Assembly (NCBI GenBank): GCA_018664265.1
Contig: JABJOR010000068.1
Location: 1 to 5,808 of the forward strand
Origin: Rhodospirillales bacterium
GTDB lineage: Bacteria; Pseudomonadota; Alphaproteobacteria; Rhodospirillales; Casp-alpha2
Direction of reading: 5' to 3'
DNA: 5,808 nucleotides
The stretch's first letter is position 1, and each line of letters starts with the position of its first letter. The translations under genes were made by a program, and so were the position numbers. This document shows, piece by piece, positions 5,571 through 5,808 of this stretch. The notes beneath the pieces were generated by a model. The model was given only the letters and a program-made list of their open reading frames with translations. It searched no databases and was not told where the DNA came from.

Positions 5571-5808
5571 TTTATTAAATCCAATTATCCAAATATTTAG
5601 CGACCAACACTTTCCTCAATCTGATCCATGCGACGTTTCACCTTGCCTCGCGTGAAGTTCTTGTCGCGGGTGTTGACGGCCTTAAACTTGCTTCCGTCAA
5701 TCGCTACGCTGGCATCGGCAAAAAGATTAAGCTGGCGGCATAGCCCGACGAACTGAGAGCAAACTTTACGGATCGCTGGGCCATTGTCGTTACGGAAGTT
5801 GGCAATCG
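5571..5808 (-). pseudogene. IS1182-family transposase fragment, truncated and frameshifted
   Basis: The minus strand from the window edge (codons from 5806) is open for 69 residues: IANFRNDNGPAIRKVCSQFV, then LCRQLNLFADASVAIDGSKF, VNTRDKNFTRGK and RRMDQIEESVGR, ending at TAA 5597-5599. This is the internal part of an IS1182-type DDE transposase, and SVAIDGSKF holds a catalytic-core Asp. In relatives the ESVxR segment continues with YL and another couple of hundred residues. Here TAAA seems to be inserted between CGC and TATTTGGAT: skipping four bases restores R-Y-L-D before homology ends at about 5575. The C-terminal part of the enzyme is missing, so the copy is dead at this end. Its 5' part, beyond the window, cannot be judged. 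Confidence 0.82.

Noticed and set aside
1..5808. CRISPR array or defence-system operon
   Set aside because: No regularly spaced direct repeats and no nuclease, helicase or toxin-antitoxin motifs were found in any frame examined.

Overview
The window looks like an accessory, mobile-element-scarred stretch of a Gram-negative, probably alphaproteobacterial, chromosome. The evidence for the lineage is indirect. There is a serralysin-type RTX C-terminus, a membrane protein and a hypothetical protein whose residue patterns resemble those common in alphaproteobacteria, and a short match to the 3' end of the initiator tRNA followed by a terminator. No ribosomal or other marker gene is present, so the lineage is an inference. 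Base composition is moderate, and the 3450-5550 block is visibly AT-richer than the 600-1400 and 2420-3085 blocks.

Left part (1-1400). The first 560 bases have no convincing gene but contain a long imperfect foldback (about 43-235) with a perfect 17-bp stem at its core. After it comes the broken 3' end of an RTX secreted-protein gene on the minus strand. It lies in two pieces (561-877 and 1279-1398) separated by a ~400-bp decayed IS256-family element with a frameshifted, internally deleted transposase. Removing the element and one copy of its near-perfect target duplication rejoins the RTX reading frame exactly.

Middle (1579-3330). A compact membrane-anchored HD-GYP protein (probable cyclic-di-GMP phosphodiesterase) is the clearest intact gene. 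Sixty-two bases after its stop, on the same strand, lies a group II intron (about 2424-3085) with recognisable domains V and VI. It has no intron-encoded reverse transcriptase: a ribosome-binding site and ATG remain in domain IV, but the ORF reads Met-Gly-stop. Beyond the intron are a fragment resembling the 3' terminus of tRNA-fMet and a strong intrinsic terminator, a possible integration-site scar.

Right part (3455-5808). Two integral membrane proteins of unknown function lie in tandem on the minus strand (273 aa, then 137 aa). They are divergent from a plus-strand soluble hypothetical protein (224-226 aa). The window ends in a decayed C-terminal-side fragment of an IS1182-family transposase on the minus strand.

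No defence system, CRISPR array or clearly new multi-gene system is visible. The most noteworthy items are the ORF-less group II intron, the exactly reconstructable IS256 insertion in the RTX gene, the foldback at the left edge, and the tRNA-fMet-like scar.
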